Shown here piece by piece: positions 33,089 to 41,045 of a stretch of DNA of 54,952 nucleotides. Both the position numbers and the translations under genes were made by a program. The notes under the pieces were generated by a model, which was not told where the DNA came from, ran no database searches, and saw only the letters and a list, made by a program, of their open reading frames with translations. Source of the DNA: an uncultured Bacteroidales bacterium (lineage in GTDB: Bacteria > Bacteroidota > Bacteroidia > Bacteroidales > WCHB1-69); contig CALECM010000095.1 in the NCBI GenBank assembly GCA_937949745.1, forward strand, positions 1 through 54,952, in the 5' to 3' direction. Position 1 is the first letter of the stretch; each line of letters starts with the position of its first letter.

Positions 33089-33895
33089 TTATCTGTTCCC
33101 AAGGGCATACACCTGTCCTTTGACCCATTCGGCCCACTCTTTATCACTCCGGCTGTCGTCAAACTGAGTGTAAGGGATGGAAGGTCCGAAAGTAACGGTA
33201 AGTACTTTCCCTTTTTGACGAAAAGTTTCGTCCGGCAAAAATAACATTTCTACATTAACTTTTATGTTTAATTTTTTCCGTAATGTTGCGATATTATAGA
33301 ACCGGTTACTGTTTCGTCCGTCGAAATAGGCCGGGACCACGTCTCTTTTGAACTCTTTGGCCTTGCTAATGAATGTTTTTTTCCATTCCAGGTCGCAGAT
33401 TTTTCCGCGATGTTTCCTGGAGCAAAGTCCTGCCGGAAAATAGAGGACCAGGTCATCTGAATCAAAAATATCATTTAACTGTTTGATGGAATCCTGTTGA
33501 TTCCAGCCATGTTTATTGACGGGTACAAAAATATCCCTCATTGGAGTGATCTGCATAAGCAGGTCGTTTACGGGAAACTTCATATCGGAGCGGTATTTTC
33601 CGATCACACTGATCAGTGCCAGTCCGTCAAGTCCTCCCAACGGATGGTTACATACCACGATAGATCTTCCTGTTTTGGGAATGTATTGTTCATTTACGAC
33701 CTTTACCTTAGCCTGGAAAAAATCGATGGCATTGGTAGCGAAATTTACGGAAGATTCTTTAATGTTATCTTCCATGAACCCGTTCATGGCATCCTGGTGG
33801 ATCAACCGTTCCACCCAACGGATAGCGAAATCCGGGATCTTTTTATATAATTTCGGATTTTTATCTTTTAATGCTGCCTCAACGTTTAAGAACAT
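33089..33895 (-). CDS. PlsC-like O-acyltransferase, GlsA-like
   Basis: This 268-residue acyltransferase belongs to the lysophosphatidate acyltransferase superfamily. The catalytic block is VVCNHPLGGLDGLAL; His and Asp are separated by five residues rather than the four of the standard HX4D motif. The following blocks IFVPVNKHGW and LYFPAGLCSRKH occupy the positions of the glycerophosphate-binding motifs. There is no strong membrane helix, so it is probably a peripheral membrane enzyme. In glycine-lipid synthesis GlsA adds the second acyl chain to N-acylglycine. Its tight linkage to the GlsB-like gene supports this, but a role in phosphatidate synthesis remains possible. It lies 16 bases downstream of envC. 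Confidence 0.82.
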   Translation of the reverse strand: MFLNVEAALKDKNPKLYKKIPDFAIRWVERLIHQDAMNGFMEDNIKESSVNFATNAIDFFQAKVKVVNEQYIPKTGRSIVVCNHPLGGLDGLALISVIGKYRSDMKFPVNDLLMQITPMRDIFVPVNKHGWNQQDSIKQLNDIFDSDDLVLYFPAGLCSRKHRGKICDLEWKKTFISKAKEFKRDVVPAYFDGRNSNRFYNIATLRKKLNIKVNVEMLFLPDETFRQKGKVLTVTFGPSIPYTQFDDSRSDKEWAEWVKGQVYALGNR

Positions 33896-33911
33896 TTTTA
33901 ATACAAAGTTA

Positions 33912-35159
33912 TTACTGTTTAGCTAACCATAAATTAGGATTGAGATGAGAGTTATTTTTCCAAACTTCGAAATGGAGTTCACACCCGGAAGAATTCTGGG
34001 GTTTGCTGACAGTGGCTAAGGCCTGCTTGGTTTTAACCTTATCGCCCTTTTTTACTAATACATTGCTCAAGTTCTGGTATACGGTAAGATACTCCCCGTG
34101 ACGTACCATCAGTACTTTGGTACCGAGAACATCTAATACGCCCGTTACTTCTCCGTCAAATACACTTCTTACCGTAGTACCTTCTTCTACGAGAATGTCA
34201 ATTCCCCGGTTTTCAATTTGAACCGACGGAACATCAGGATGGGGATAATTACCGAAATCTCCGGTTTTTACTCCTTTGGCAACCGGCCATGGTAATTTTC
34301 CCCGGTTGTTTACGAAGGAATTACTCAAAACTTTTTCTTCAGGAGTAAGGGTAATTTCCATTTTGGATTTTCCCGTGCCGGCGGTGGCTGTGCCTGCCGT
34401 TTTTGCGTCTTTGGCTTTTTTAGCATTGGCAGCGGCTATTTCAGCCTGTATCGCTTTCTTTATGGCCGCATCCAGTTCATTTCTTTTCTTTTGCTTGGCG
34501 TTAAGTTCACTGGCCAGTACTTTTTCTTTTTTCTTAAGTTCTTCCGTGGCTTTCGTTTTGGCATTCCGGTCTATCTCCAGTTTTTTGACCTCCCTTTCTT
34601 TTCCGTCCAGTAATGCTAATTTTTCTTCTTTGAAAAGAAGTATCTCATTATTTTTTTTCTCGATCTCTGCTTTCGTCTGGGCGATCAACTCTACCTGATG
34701 TTTTACGTTATCGGCGAATAGCGTATAATATTTAAATCTTCGGAACATTTGGGCAAAGTCTTCCGAAGCCAGTAAGAAAGTGATCTTATCGATCATTTTC
34801 CTGTTTTTGTATGCCAGATAAACTACCCGGGAATAATCTGATTTCATGTATTCCAGTTTCCTGTCCAACGATTGGGATAACTTAATATTGAGATCCAGTT
34901 CTTCCTCCAAAGAGAATATTTCATTATTCAGGGCCGTGATCAATTCCTCACGGTTGGCAATCTGTTTCCTTAGCACCGTGAGTTGTTGAAGCGAATTGTC
35001 TTTATTTTTTTTCGTCTGGTTCAATAATTTGGTCGTATTGGCTATTTCCGCCTCAATTTTTTTCTTGTTATTTTTCAACTCGTCACTTTTTTTGGATTGG
35101 GCCAAAAGAACGGAAGAAGAAAACAGAATGACGGATAATAAAAAAATAAATTTTTTCAT
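33912..35159 (-). CDS. EnvC-like murein hydrolase activator (degenerate M23 domain)
   Basis: This 415-residue periplasmic protein has a signal peptide (about 1-20, cleavage at LLAQ), a long coiled-coil (about 25-260, rich in Lys/Glu) and a C-terminal LytM/M23 domain (about 310-415). Two of the usual zinc ligands are replaced: NRGID stands where active enzymes have HxGxD, and ELHFEV where they have HxHFE. This loss is typical of EnvC-type activators that switch on amidases rather than cut the wall themselves. An Ala/Thr/Gly-rich linker joins the parts. The longest frame starts with TTG at 35171; the ATG at 35159 begins a classic MKKFIFLL signal. It heads the envC-glsA-glsB-engB-META unit. Confidence 0.92.
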   Translation of the reverse strand: MKKFIFLLSVILFSSSVLLAQSKKSDELKNNKKKIEAEIANTTKLLNQTKKNKDNSLQQLTVLRKQIANREELITALNNEIFSLEEELDLNIKLSQSLDRKLEYMKSDYSRVVYLAYKNRKMIDKITFLLASEDFAQMFRRFKYYTLFADNVKHQVELIAQTKAEIEKKNNEILLFKEEKLALLDGKEREVKKLEIDRNAKTKATEELKKKEKVLASELNAKQKKRNELDAAIKKAIQAEIAAANAKKAKDAKTAGTATAGTGKSKMEITLTPEEKVLSNSFVNNRGKLPWPVAKGVKTGDFGNYPHPDVPSVQIENRGIDILVEEGTTVRSVFDGEVTGVLDVLGTKVLMVRHGEYLTVYQNLSNVLVKKGDKVKTKQALATVSKPQNSSGCELHFEVWKNNSHLNPNLWLAKQ

Positions 35160-35207
35160 GATTATGCTCAACTAGATTATATAACCCCGCATGACGGAAT
35201 AATCATG

Positions 35208-35215
35208 CAAAGATA
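35208..35215 (-). promoter_or_regulatory. -7 promoter element (TATCTTTG) of the envC unit
   Basis: On the minus strand TATCTTTGCA lies 48 bases before the ATG at 35159. It is divergent from the yceD promoter 120 bases away. Confidence 0.7.
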
Positions 35216-35334
35216 CATTACTAAACACGCTGATGCTCCGGACACTCATACGAATTATACACAACAGATTGTGGAAATAAGATAATACGGTGATTAAAAT
35301 AACGAATTAAAAATCTGTATAATAAAATTATGAT

Positions 35335-35342
35335 TATATTTG
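35335..35342 (+). promoter_or_regulatory. -7 promoter element (TATATTTG) of yceD-rpmF
   Basis: TATATTTGCA ends 19 bases before the GTG start at 35362. Transcription starting a few bases after it leaves only a short leader, which supports the GTG as the initiation codon. Confidence 0.72.
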
Positions 35343-35361
35343 CACCCCAAATTTTACTAGT

Positions 35362-35916
35362 GTGGAACTGAAGCGAAAAAGGGATGAATTCAAACTCCGT
35401 ATAGCGGGCATAAGCCTTGGAAATCACCAGTTTTCAATAACTTGTGATAAAGAGTTCTTTGATATGGCCGGGATTTCCGAGATACTGGACGGTGCATTGG
35501 ATTTGCAAATTAATATGGAAAAAACTGAAACCATGTTAACGCTTTCCTTTGACTTTAAAGGACAGGTAATGGCTCCCTGTGACCGTTGCCTGGATCCGGT
35601 GGAAGTGCCTTTGAATTTCCGGGAATCGCTTATCGTAAAATTTGCCTCTCTGACGGAAGAAGCGGAAAATGAGGATGATATGGTATGGGTAATCCCTGAG
35701 AACGAGTATGAATTGGACGTGTTCCATTTGGTTTACGAGTCTATCATACTGGCTTTACCCTCTAAGATCGTCCATGATGATACAGAGTCAGGAGATCCGG
35801 GTTGCAATCCGGAAGTGATGAAACAATTGGAAGAGTTATCCCGGAAAGAGGATATTGAAGATCCGCGCTGGGAAGCCCTCAAAAAAATAGAATTAGATAA
35901 ACCCGATAAAAATTAA
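35362..35916 (+). CDS. yceD: DUF177 / YceD family protein, GTG start
   Basis: This 184-residue cytoplasmic protein belongs to DUF177 (YceD), implicated in 23S rRNA metabolism and almost always encoded before rpmF. The family block is VMAPCDRCLDPVEVPLNFRE, whose CxxC pair is conserved, followed by an acidic stretch and DVFHLVYESIILALPSK. The C-terminal DPRWEALKKIEL is the other conserved block. The first in-frame ATG would delete 35 residues, so the GTG at 35362, close behind the promoter, is the start. It is linked to rpmF with 5 bases between stop and start. Confidence 0.92.
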   Translation: MELKRKRDEFKLRIAGISLGNHQFSITCDKEFFDMAGISEILDGALDLQINMEKTETMLTLSFDFKGQVMAPCDRCLDPVEVPLNFRESLIVKFASLTEEAENEDDMVWVIPENEYELDVFHLVYESIILALPSKIVHDDTESGDPGCNPEVMKQLEELSRKEDIEDPRWEALKKIELDKPDKN

Positions 35917-35921
35917 TAGCT

Positions 35922-36113
35922 ATGCCGAATCCAAAAAGACGCCACTCCTCAACCAGGAGAGACAAAAGAAGATCTCACGATTTTATGGTTGCTCCTCAAC
36001 TGACCGTATGTAACCATTGCGGTGCTGCAATCCTGACCCACAGAATATGTCCGGAATGCGGTTATTACAGGGGAAAACAGGCTATCGAAATTTCCGGAAC
36101 GGAATTGAAATAG
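35922..36113 (+). CDS. rpmF: 50S ribosomal protein L32
   Basis: This 63-residue basic protein has the standard L32 start MPNPKRRHSSTRRDKRRSHD. A zinc ribbon follows, with CNHC and CPEC; all four cysteines are kept, so this is the zinc-binding (C+) form. Paralogues that lack the cysteines occur in some bacteria under zinc shortage; none is seen here. It lies downstream of yceD in the usual order and a possible terminator overlaps its last codons. Confidence 0.97.
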   Translation: MPNPKRRHSSTRRDKRRSHDFMVAPQLTVCNHCGAAILTHRICPECGYYRGKQAIEISGTELK

Positions 36114-36129
36114 TGATTTCCGGTTTTTT
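36094..36129 (+). terminator. possible terminator after rpmF
   Basis: Two alternative stems fit: CCGGAA (36094-36099) with TTCCGG (36118-36123), or the smaller GAAAT-AGTG-ATTTC hairpin. Both lead into six T. The stem starts within the rpmF coding sequence. Support is moderate because the loops are imperfect. Confidence 0.45.
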
Positions 36130-36183
36130 GGTATCAACTAACAGGTGATGTATTTTACATGATCTGTTTCTTTATTTTATGAT

Positions 36184-36759
36184 ATGAACCTTATATTCGC
36201 CACCCACAACCAGCATAAAACGGATGAGGTCCGGGCTATGGTAGGTAAACGTTTTACCATCCTGAACCTGAAAGATATCGGAAGTTTCGAAGAAATACCT
36301 GAAACTGCCGATACCCTGCAAGGCAATGCTTTACTGAAAGCCCGGTATGTATACGATAAATTCGGAATGGATTGTTTCGCCGATGATACAGGCTTGGAAG
36401 TGGAGGCGCTTGATGGACGTCCCGGCGTTTTTTCCGCCCGCTACGCCGGCGAAAGTTGTTCTTTTCAGGATAATATCCGCAAACTACTCATGGAAATGGA
36501 GGGCGTCGAAAACAGGAAAGCCTCTTTTATTACGGTAGTTGCCTTGATATTAAAAGGAGAAGAGTTCCTGTTCCAGGGTAAAATAGAAGGCGAAATCACA
36601 ACCGGACAACACGGTTCCCAGGGATTTGGTTATGATTCTGTTTTCCGGCCCACGGGTTTCGACCGGACTTTTGCCGAGCTTGGAGATGACGAGAAAAATA
36701 AAATCAGTCATAGGGCTGTCGCTATCAATCAGTTATTACAATTTCTCCACAAAAGCTGA
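36184..36759 (+). CDS. rdgB: non-canonical purine NTP pyrophosphatase (RdgB/HAM1)
   Basis: This 191-residue enzyme hydrolyses dITP, XTP and ITP to monophosphates and so keeps deaminated purines out of DNA and RNA. The Ham1 signature is complete: IFATHNQHKTDEVRAM at the N-terminus, CFADDTGLEVEALDGRPGV with the catalytic acidic residues, FSARYAG, and QGFGYDSVF near the C-terminus for base recognition. Length fits the family. It lies 70 bases after rpmF and 66 before tonB. No -7 element is evident in front. Confidence 0.96.
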   Translation: MNLIFATHNQHKTDEVRAMVGKRFTILNLKDIGSFEEIPETADTLQGNALLKARYVYDKFGMDCFADDTGLEVEALDGRPGVFSARYAGESCSFQDNIRKLLMEMEGVENRKASFITVVALILKGEEFLFQGKIEGEITTGQHGSQGFGYDSVFRPTGFDRTFAELGDDEKNKISHRAVAINQLLQFLHKS

Positions 36760-36782
36760 TTTTTCCGCACAATTTTAATTTA

Positions 36783-36815
36783 TTTAAGGTAGTTATTATT
36801 AATAATCACCTTAAA
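36783..36815. promoter_or_regulatory. nested inverted repeat upstream of tonB
   Basis: TTTAAGGT (36783-36790) and ACCTTAAA (36808-36815) form an outer perfect 8-bp inverted repeat. Inside it ATTATTAATAAT (36795-36806) is a perfect 12-base palindrome. The structure ends 10 bases before the tonB ATG. It lacks a following T-run on the plus strand, so an operator or a structured leader is as likely as a terminator for rdgB. Function is not known. Confidence 0.5.
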
Positions 36816-36825
36816 TTTACCAGCC

Positions 36826-37515
36826 ATGTTACCTAAAAAATCCCCTAAAGGAGATCTCGAAAGGAAAAAAATATCTTTCGGGCTCATCGGAATCGTTCTT
36901 GTACTTGGGCTAGTGTATGTCGGATTTGAGTTGTTCGCCACCCAGGAATCCAAAGCAAACATCCGTATGATTTCGGATGAATTTATCCTGATAGAAGAAA
37001 CCGCGCCTGTTACGGACAGAACCCCGCCACCGCCTCCGGCGCCGGTCGACAGGAACGAATATGTTTTGAACCAGGTTGAAAAGATGGTAAAAGAGTCGAT
37101 AGATATAAGTTCCATCTTCGGGATTGATTTTAACGAAAATGACAGGATTGCAGAGATTGTTGAGGTGGACCTGATGCCTGAATCTCCTGCACCGCCTCCG
37201 GATCCGGTTCCGTATGCGGAGGAAATGCCGGAATTTATCGGGGGAGAAGCTGCGTTATACCATTTTCTCAATAGCCATCTTATATATCCGAAAAGAGCTT
37301 TTGAGAATAACATATACGGAACGGTTGTGGTTGAATTTGTAGTGGAAAGAGACGGAAGCGTAAGTAACGTGACTCCAATAATCGGAATCCACCCCGATTT
37401 GGATGCCGAAGCCGTCAGGGTCGTGAAATTACTTCCCAGGTTTAAACCGGGTAAAGCAAATCATAAACCGGTAAGGGTTTTATACAGAATACCGGTAAAA
37501 TTTATCATGCAGTAA
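36826..37515 (+). CDS. TonB family energy transducer
   Basis: This 229-residue protein couples the inner-membrane proton gradient to outer-membrane TonB-dependent transporters. A basic N-terminus and one membrane helix (about 16-38) lead into a proline-rich periplasmic stretch (PPPPPAP near residue 68, and PAPPPDPVPY near 125). A C-terminal TonB domain follows (about 135-229: EFIGGEAALYHFLNSHLIYP, GTVVVEFVVERDGSVSNV, and RFKPGKANHKPVRVLYRIPV). This FIGGExA...YP form is the Bacteroidota type. ExbB/ExbD genes are not adjacent. A nested palindrome sits immediately upstream, which may control it. Confidence 0.93.
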   Translation: MLPKKSPKGDLERKKISFGLIGIVLVLGLVYVGFELFATQESKANIRMISDEFILIEETAPVTDRTPPPPPAPVDRNEYVLNQVEKMVKESIDISSIFGIDFNENDRIAEIVEVDLMPESPAPPPDPVPYAEEMPEFIGGEAALYHFLNSHLIYPKRAFENNIYGTVVVEFVVERDGSVSNVTPIIGIHPDLDAEAVRVVKLLPRFKPGKANHKPVRVLYRIPVKFIMQ

Positions 37516-37564
37516 ACGATTTATCTTGTATAGCGTTATATCCGGGATAGATCATCCATTTTAT

Positions 37565-37572
37565 TATCTTTG
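37565..37572 (+). promoter_or_regulatory. -7 promoter element (TATCTTTG) of nfo
   Basis: TATCTTTG matches the consensus and ends 19 bases before the nfo ATG at 37592. Confidence 0.68.
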
Positions 37573-37591
37573 TCGTTGAAATTCGGAGAAT

Positions 37592-38434
37592 ATGAAATAT
37601 TTAGGACCTCATGTCAGTGCGGCCGGCGGCGTGGAAAATGCCCCGGTCAATGCACATCAGGTAGGAGCTAACGCTTTTGCCCTTTTTACAAAAAACCAGC
37701 GTCAATGGGCTGCTCCTCCGCTCACTGCCAAAAGTATCGGACAGTTTAAAAAAAATTGTGATCAATATTCTTTTTCCGCCAGGTATATTTTACCTCATGA
37801 CAGTTACCTGATCAATTTAGGGCATCCGGAAACCGAAGCCCGGGAAAAAGCCCGTAACGCTTTCTTAAATGAAATGCAACGGTGCGAACAACTGGGACTG
37901 GAGTTGCTTAATTTTCATCCGGGAAGTCACCTCAACCAGATTCCGGTTGAAAAATGTCTTGACCTGATCGCGGAAAGTATTAATATTGCCTTGGATAAGA
38001 CTGCCGGCGTTACGGCCGTTATCGAGAATACGGCAGGGCAGGGTTCCAATGTCGGATTTAAATTTGAACACATGGCGCATATTATTGATAAAGTAGAGGA
38101 TAAAACCAGGGTAGGCGTATGTATCGATACCTGCCATGCTTATTCCGCAGGTTATGATATTAAAACAGAAACCGGTTATGCCGGGACTTTTAAAGGTTTT
38201 GATGATATTATCGGGAAACATTACCTGAAAGCCATCCATTTGAACGATACGAAAAAACCATTGGGAAGCAGGGTCGACCGCCATGAAAGTATCGGGGAAG
38301 GTTTACTGGGTATGGATTTTTTCAGGAGATTTATGCAGGATCCCCGGTTTGATGATATGCCTCTTATTTTAGAGACACCAGACCCGGCAAAATGGGCTTA
38401 TGAAATCGAATTATTAAAAGGATTTGAAGGATAA
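37592..38434 (+). CDS. nfo: deoxyribonuclease IV (AP endonuclease)
   Basis: This 280-residue TIM-barrel enzyme nicks DNA 5' to abasic sites in base-excision repair, using three zinc ions. Zinc-ligand motifs are visible: LNFHPGSHL, VIENTAGQGSNVG (Glu), CIDTCHAYSAGYDI (Asp and His), HLNDTKKPLGSRVDRHESIG and ILETPDP (Glu). The start MKYLGPHVSAAGGV is typical. Length is as expected. It has its own promoter and a following promoter for hppA, and is therefore probably a single gene. Confidence 0.97.
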   Translation: MKYLGPHVSAAGGVENAPVNAHQVGANAFALFTKNQRQWAAPPLTAKSIGQFKKNCDQYSFSARYILPHDSYLINLGHPETEAREKARNAFLNEMQRCEQLGLELLNFHPGSHLNQIPVEKCLDLIAESINIALDKTAGVTAVIENTAGQGSNVGFKFEHMAHIIDKVEDKTRVGVCIDTCHAYSAGYDIKTETGYAGTFKGFDDIIGKHYLKAIHLNDTKKPLGSRVDRHESIGEGLLGMDFFRRFMQDPRFDDMPLILETPDPAKWAYEIELLKGFEG

Positions 38435-38469
38435 TTTTTTGATTATGTAATAAATTAAAAATATTCTTG

Positions 38470-38477
38470 TAAATTTG
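38470..38477 (+). promoter_or_regulatory. -7 promoter element (TAAATTTG) of hppA
   Basis: TAAATTTGCA matches the consensus but lies 90 bases before the hppA ATG, so the leader is unusually long for this window. Confidence 0.68.
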
Positions 38478-38495
38478 CATCTACTAAAAGAGACG

Positions 38496-38517
38496 GGAAA
38501 GATTTACCATTCTTTCC
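38496..38517 (+). promoter_or_regulatory. hairpin in the hppA leader
   Basis: GGAAAGA (38496-38502) and TCTTTCC (38511-38517) form a perfect 7-bp stem with an 8-base loop, beginning about 20 bases after the promoter. It may be a 5' leader structure; no known riboswitch is recognised. Confidence 0.4.
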
Positions 38518-38567
38518 TTAACAGGATGATAAGAATATCAAAATTATATAAATCAAATAATTAGCGC

Positions 38568-41045
38568 ATGAGAAAATTGATCTTACTTTTTGGGATTATC
38601 ATAACCCCACTCTTTACCTTTGCCAGTGAAGCGGATTTGATTTTACCTAATTTTAAGGATATTACTTTTTTTAATGGTTCTTTAACAGGATGGTCTTTAT
38701 TGATGTGGGGGTCTATCCTGGTAGTGTTAGGCTTATTGTTCGGTCTCTATCAGGCCATCAGGATCAGGAAATTCCCCACGCATTATTCTATGCGCAATGT
38801 GGCGGAAACCATTTACCAGACTTGTAAAACATATTTATTGCAGCAGGGAAAATTCCTGCTTATTTTATTTGTAATTATCGGAGCGGTTATCGTTTTTTAT
38901 TTTGGATTCCTGAACGGGAAATCATTTTCGGATGTACTCATCATATTACTGTGGACCATATTGGGTATTCTCGGTTCTTATGCGGTGGCATGGTTCGGGA
39001 TCAGAATTAATACTTTGGCCAATTGCCGGACTTCGTTCGCCTCGCTGAGGGGAAAGCCTTGGAAAGTAGTGGCCATTCCTTTACAATCAGGGATGAGCGT
39101 AGGGTTGCTCCTCATCACGATAGAGCTTATCCTTATGCTAATCATACTTTTATTAGTCCCTTCACACCTGGCAGGCGCCTGTTTAATAGGCTTTGCTATC
39201 GGCGAGTCCCTTGGGGCCAGCGCCCTGAGAATTGCCGGAGGAATTTTTACCAAAATCGCAGATATTGGATCCGACCTGATGAAAGTGATTTTCAATATAG
39301 GGGAAGATGATCCCAGGAATCCCGGTGTTATCGCGGATTGTACGGGAGATAACGCAGGCGATAGTATCGGGCCCACGGCTGACGGTTTTGAAACTTACGG
39401 CGTGACCGGTGTCGCCCTGATCTCATTTATCGTACTGGCCGTGATCGGTTTTGAAGGTTCGGTAGCGGTACAGGCTTTACTGATTACCTGGATTTTTGCG
39501 ATGAGGATATTGATGGTCGTTACTTCCGTGATCTCCTACTGGATCAATAATCTGTTCTCAAAATGGAAATATACGGATGCTTCCGATTTTAATTTCGAAA
39601 CTCCTCTTACTTCTTTGGTGTGGTTGAGCTCGGTTATTTCCGTGATTGCGACTTATGCCATAAGCTATTTACTGCTATCCAATAATTCTGTAGTAGAAGT
39701 TTACGGAACGGATTTATGGTGGCGCCTTGCTTCCATTATCAGTCTCGGTACACTGGCGGCTGCCATTATTCCGGAATTTACCAAGGCTTTTACCAGTTCC
39801 AGGTCACGCCATGTACAGGAAGTGGTGACGGCTTCCCGACAGGGAGGCGCGTGCCTGAATATTCTATCAGGAATGGTAGCCGGTAATTTCAGCGCTTTTT
39901 GGAAAGGATTGGTGATGGTGGGACTTATGTTTGTCGCTTTCCTTTTTTCCACCAACGGGATGATGATCTTCGGGGAATACGCTTCCATATTCGCTTTCGG
40001 CCTGGTGGCTTTCGGCTTTTTAGGAATGGGACCCGTTACCATTGCCGTAGACAGTTACGGGCCTGTGACCGACAATGCGCAATCCGTTTTCGAACTTTCA
40101 AAAATAGAACATATTCCCGCTATTAAATCGGAAATCGAACATGAATACGGATTTGTTCCGGATTTCGAAAGAGGGAAATATTTCCTGGAAGCCAATGACG
40201 GGGCGGGCAATACTTTCAAAGCCACAGCCAAGCCCGTGCTTATCGGAACGGCAGTGGTGGGCGCTACGACTATGATTTTCGCCATTATTCTGTTATTGAA
40301 GAATTTCGGATTGTTGCATCTTTCTTTAACCGATGCGCCCGTATTGATGGGACTGATTACGGGAGGAGCGGTTATTTACTGGTTCAGCGGAGCCTCCATG
40401 CAGGCTGTAACTACCGGGGCTTTCAGGGCGGTGAGCTTTATCAAAAAGAATTTGAATCTCAATAAAACGGAAGCGGATATTAATGATTCGAAAACAGTGG
40501 TGAAAATCTGTACGCAATACGCCCAGTATGGCATGTGGAATATTTTTATCGTGATCTTCAGCCTTACCCTGGCTTTCGCTTTTTTCGATCCTAATTTCTT
40601 TGTGGCTTACCTGATTTCCATAGCTGTATTCGGTTTGTTCCAGGCCATGTATATGGCGAATGCGGGCGGCGCCTGGGATAATGCCAAAAAGGTGGTTGAG
40701 GTCGATCTTAAAGAGAAAAATACGGAGTTACATGCTGCTACCGTTATTGGAGACACAGTAGGAGATCCCTATAAAGATACCTGCTCGGTGGCGATGAATC
40801 CGATCATCAAATTTTCTACGCTTTTCGGTATGCTGGCGGTAGAAATTGCCATCCATATGAAATTGAAGGCACAGGGAATGATCGACAATGCCAATAATTA
40901 TATCGGGGATAATCCCGAATTGATGGCTCAGGCTACCCGTACTTTCGATTATACGCCGATCATCGGAATTATATTTTTTATTGTAGGCCTTATTTTTGTT
41001 TACCGTTCATTTTATGGCATGCGAATCAAAGTACCCAATGAATAA
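38568..41045 (+). CDS. hppA: membrane-bound ion-pumping pyrophosphatase
   Basis: This 825-residue protein with about 16 membrane segments hydrolyses pyrophosphate and pumps Na+ and/or H+ across the inner membrane. The first active-site loop reads EDDPRNPGVIADCTGDNAGD and continues to DGFETYGVTG. Other substrate-binding loops are AVDSYGPVTDNAQSVFELS, EANDGAGNTFKATAKP and AWDNAKKVVE, with a late GDTVGDPYKDTCSVAMN. An N-terminal signal-like segment (MRKLILLFGIIITPLFTFAS) precedes the core. In GNTFKA a Lys stands at the position linked to K+ independence in other family members. The ion specificity is not settled. gldD starts inside its last codons (8-base overlap). Its own promoter and a hairpin-containing leader lie upstream. 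Confidence 0.95.
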   Translation: MRKLILLFGIIITPLFTFASEADLILPNFKDITFFNGSLTGWSLLMWGSILVVLGLLFGLYQAIRIRKFPTHYSMRNVAETIYQTCKTYLLQQGKFLLILFVIIGAVIVFYFGFLNGKSFSDVLIILLWTILGILGSYAVAWFGIRINTLANCRTSFASLRGKPWKVVAIPLQSGMSVGLLLITIELILMLIILLLVPSHLAGACLIGFAIGESLGASALRIAGGIFTKIADIGSDLMKVIFNIGEDDPRNPGVIADCTGDNAGDSIGPTADGFETYGVTGVALISFIVLAVIGFEGSVAVQALLITWIFAMRILMVVTSVISYWINNLFSKWKYTDASDFNFETPLTSLVWLSSVISVIATYAISYLLLSNNSVVEVYGTDLWWRLASIISLGTLAAAIIPEFTKAFTSSRSRHVQEVVTASRQGGACLNILSGMVAGNFSAFWKGLVMVGLMFVAFLFSTNGMMIFGEYASIFAFGLVAFGFLGMGPVTIAVDSYGPVTDNAQSVFELSKIEHIPAIKSEIEHEYGFVPDFERGKYFLEANDGAGNTFKATAKPVLIGTAVVGATTMIFAIILLLKNFGLLHLSLTDAPVLMGLITGGAVIYWFSGASMQAVTTGAFRAVSFIKKNLNLNKTEADINDSKTVVKICTQYAQYGMWNIFIVIFSLTLAFAFFDPNFFVAYLISIAVFGLFQAMYMANAGGAWDNAKKVVEVDLKEKNTELHAATVIGDTVGDPYKDTCSVAMNPIIKFSTLFGMLAVEIAIHMKLKAQGMIDNANNYIGDNPELMAQATRTFDYTPIIGIIFFIVGLIFVYRSFYGMRIKVPNE

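Noticed and set aside
36780..37313. 177-codon minus-strand frame over tonB
   Set aside because: A shadow of the proline-rich tonB frame; Ser/Gly-rich and without any motif.
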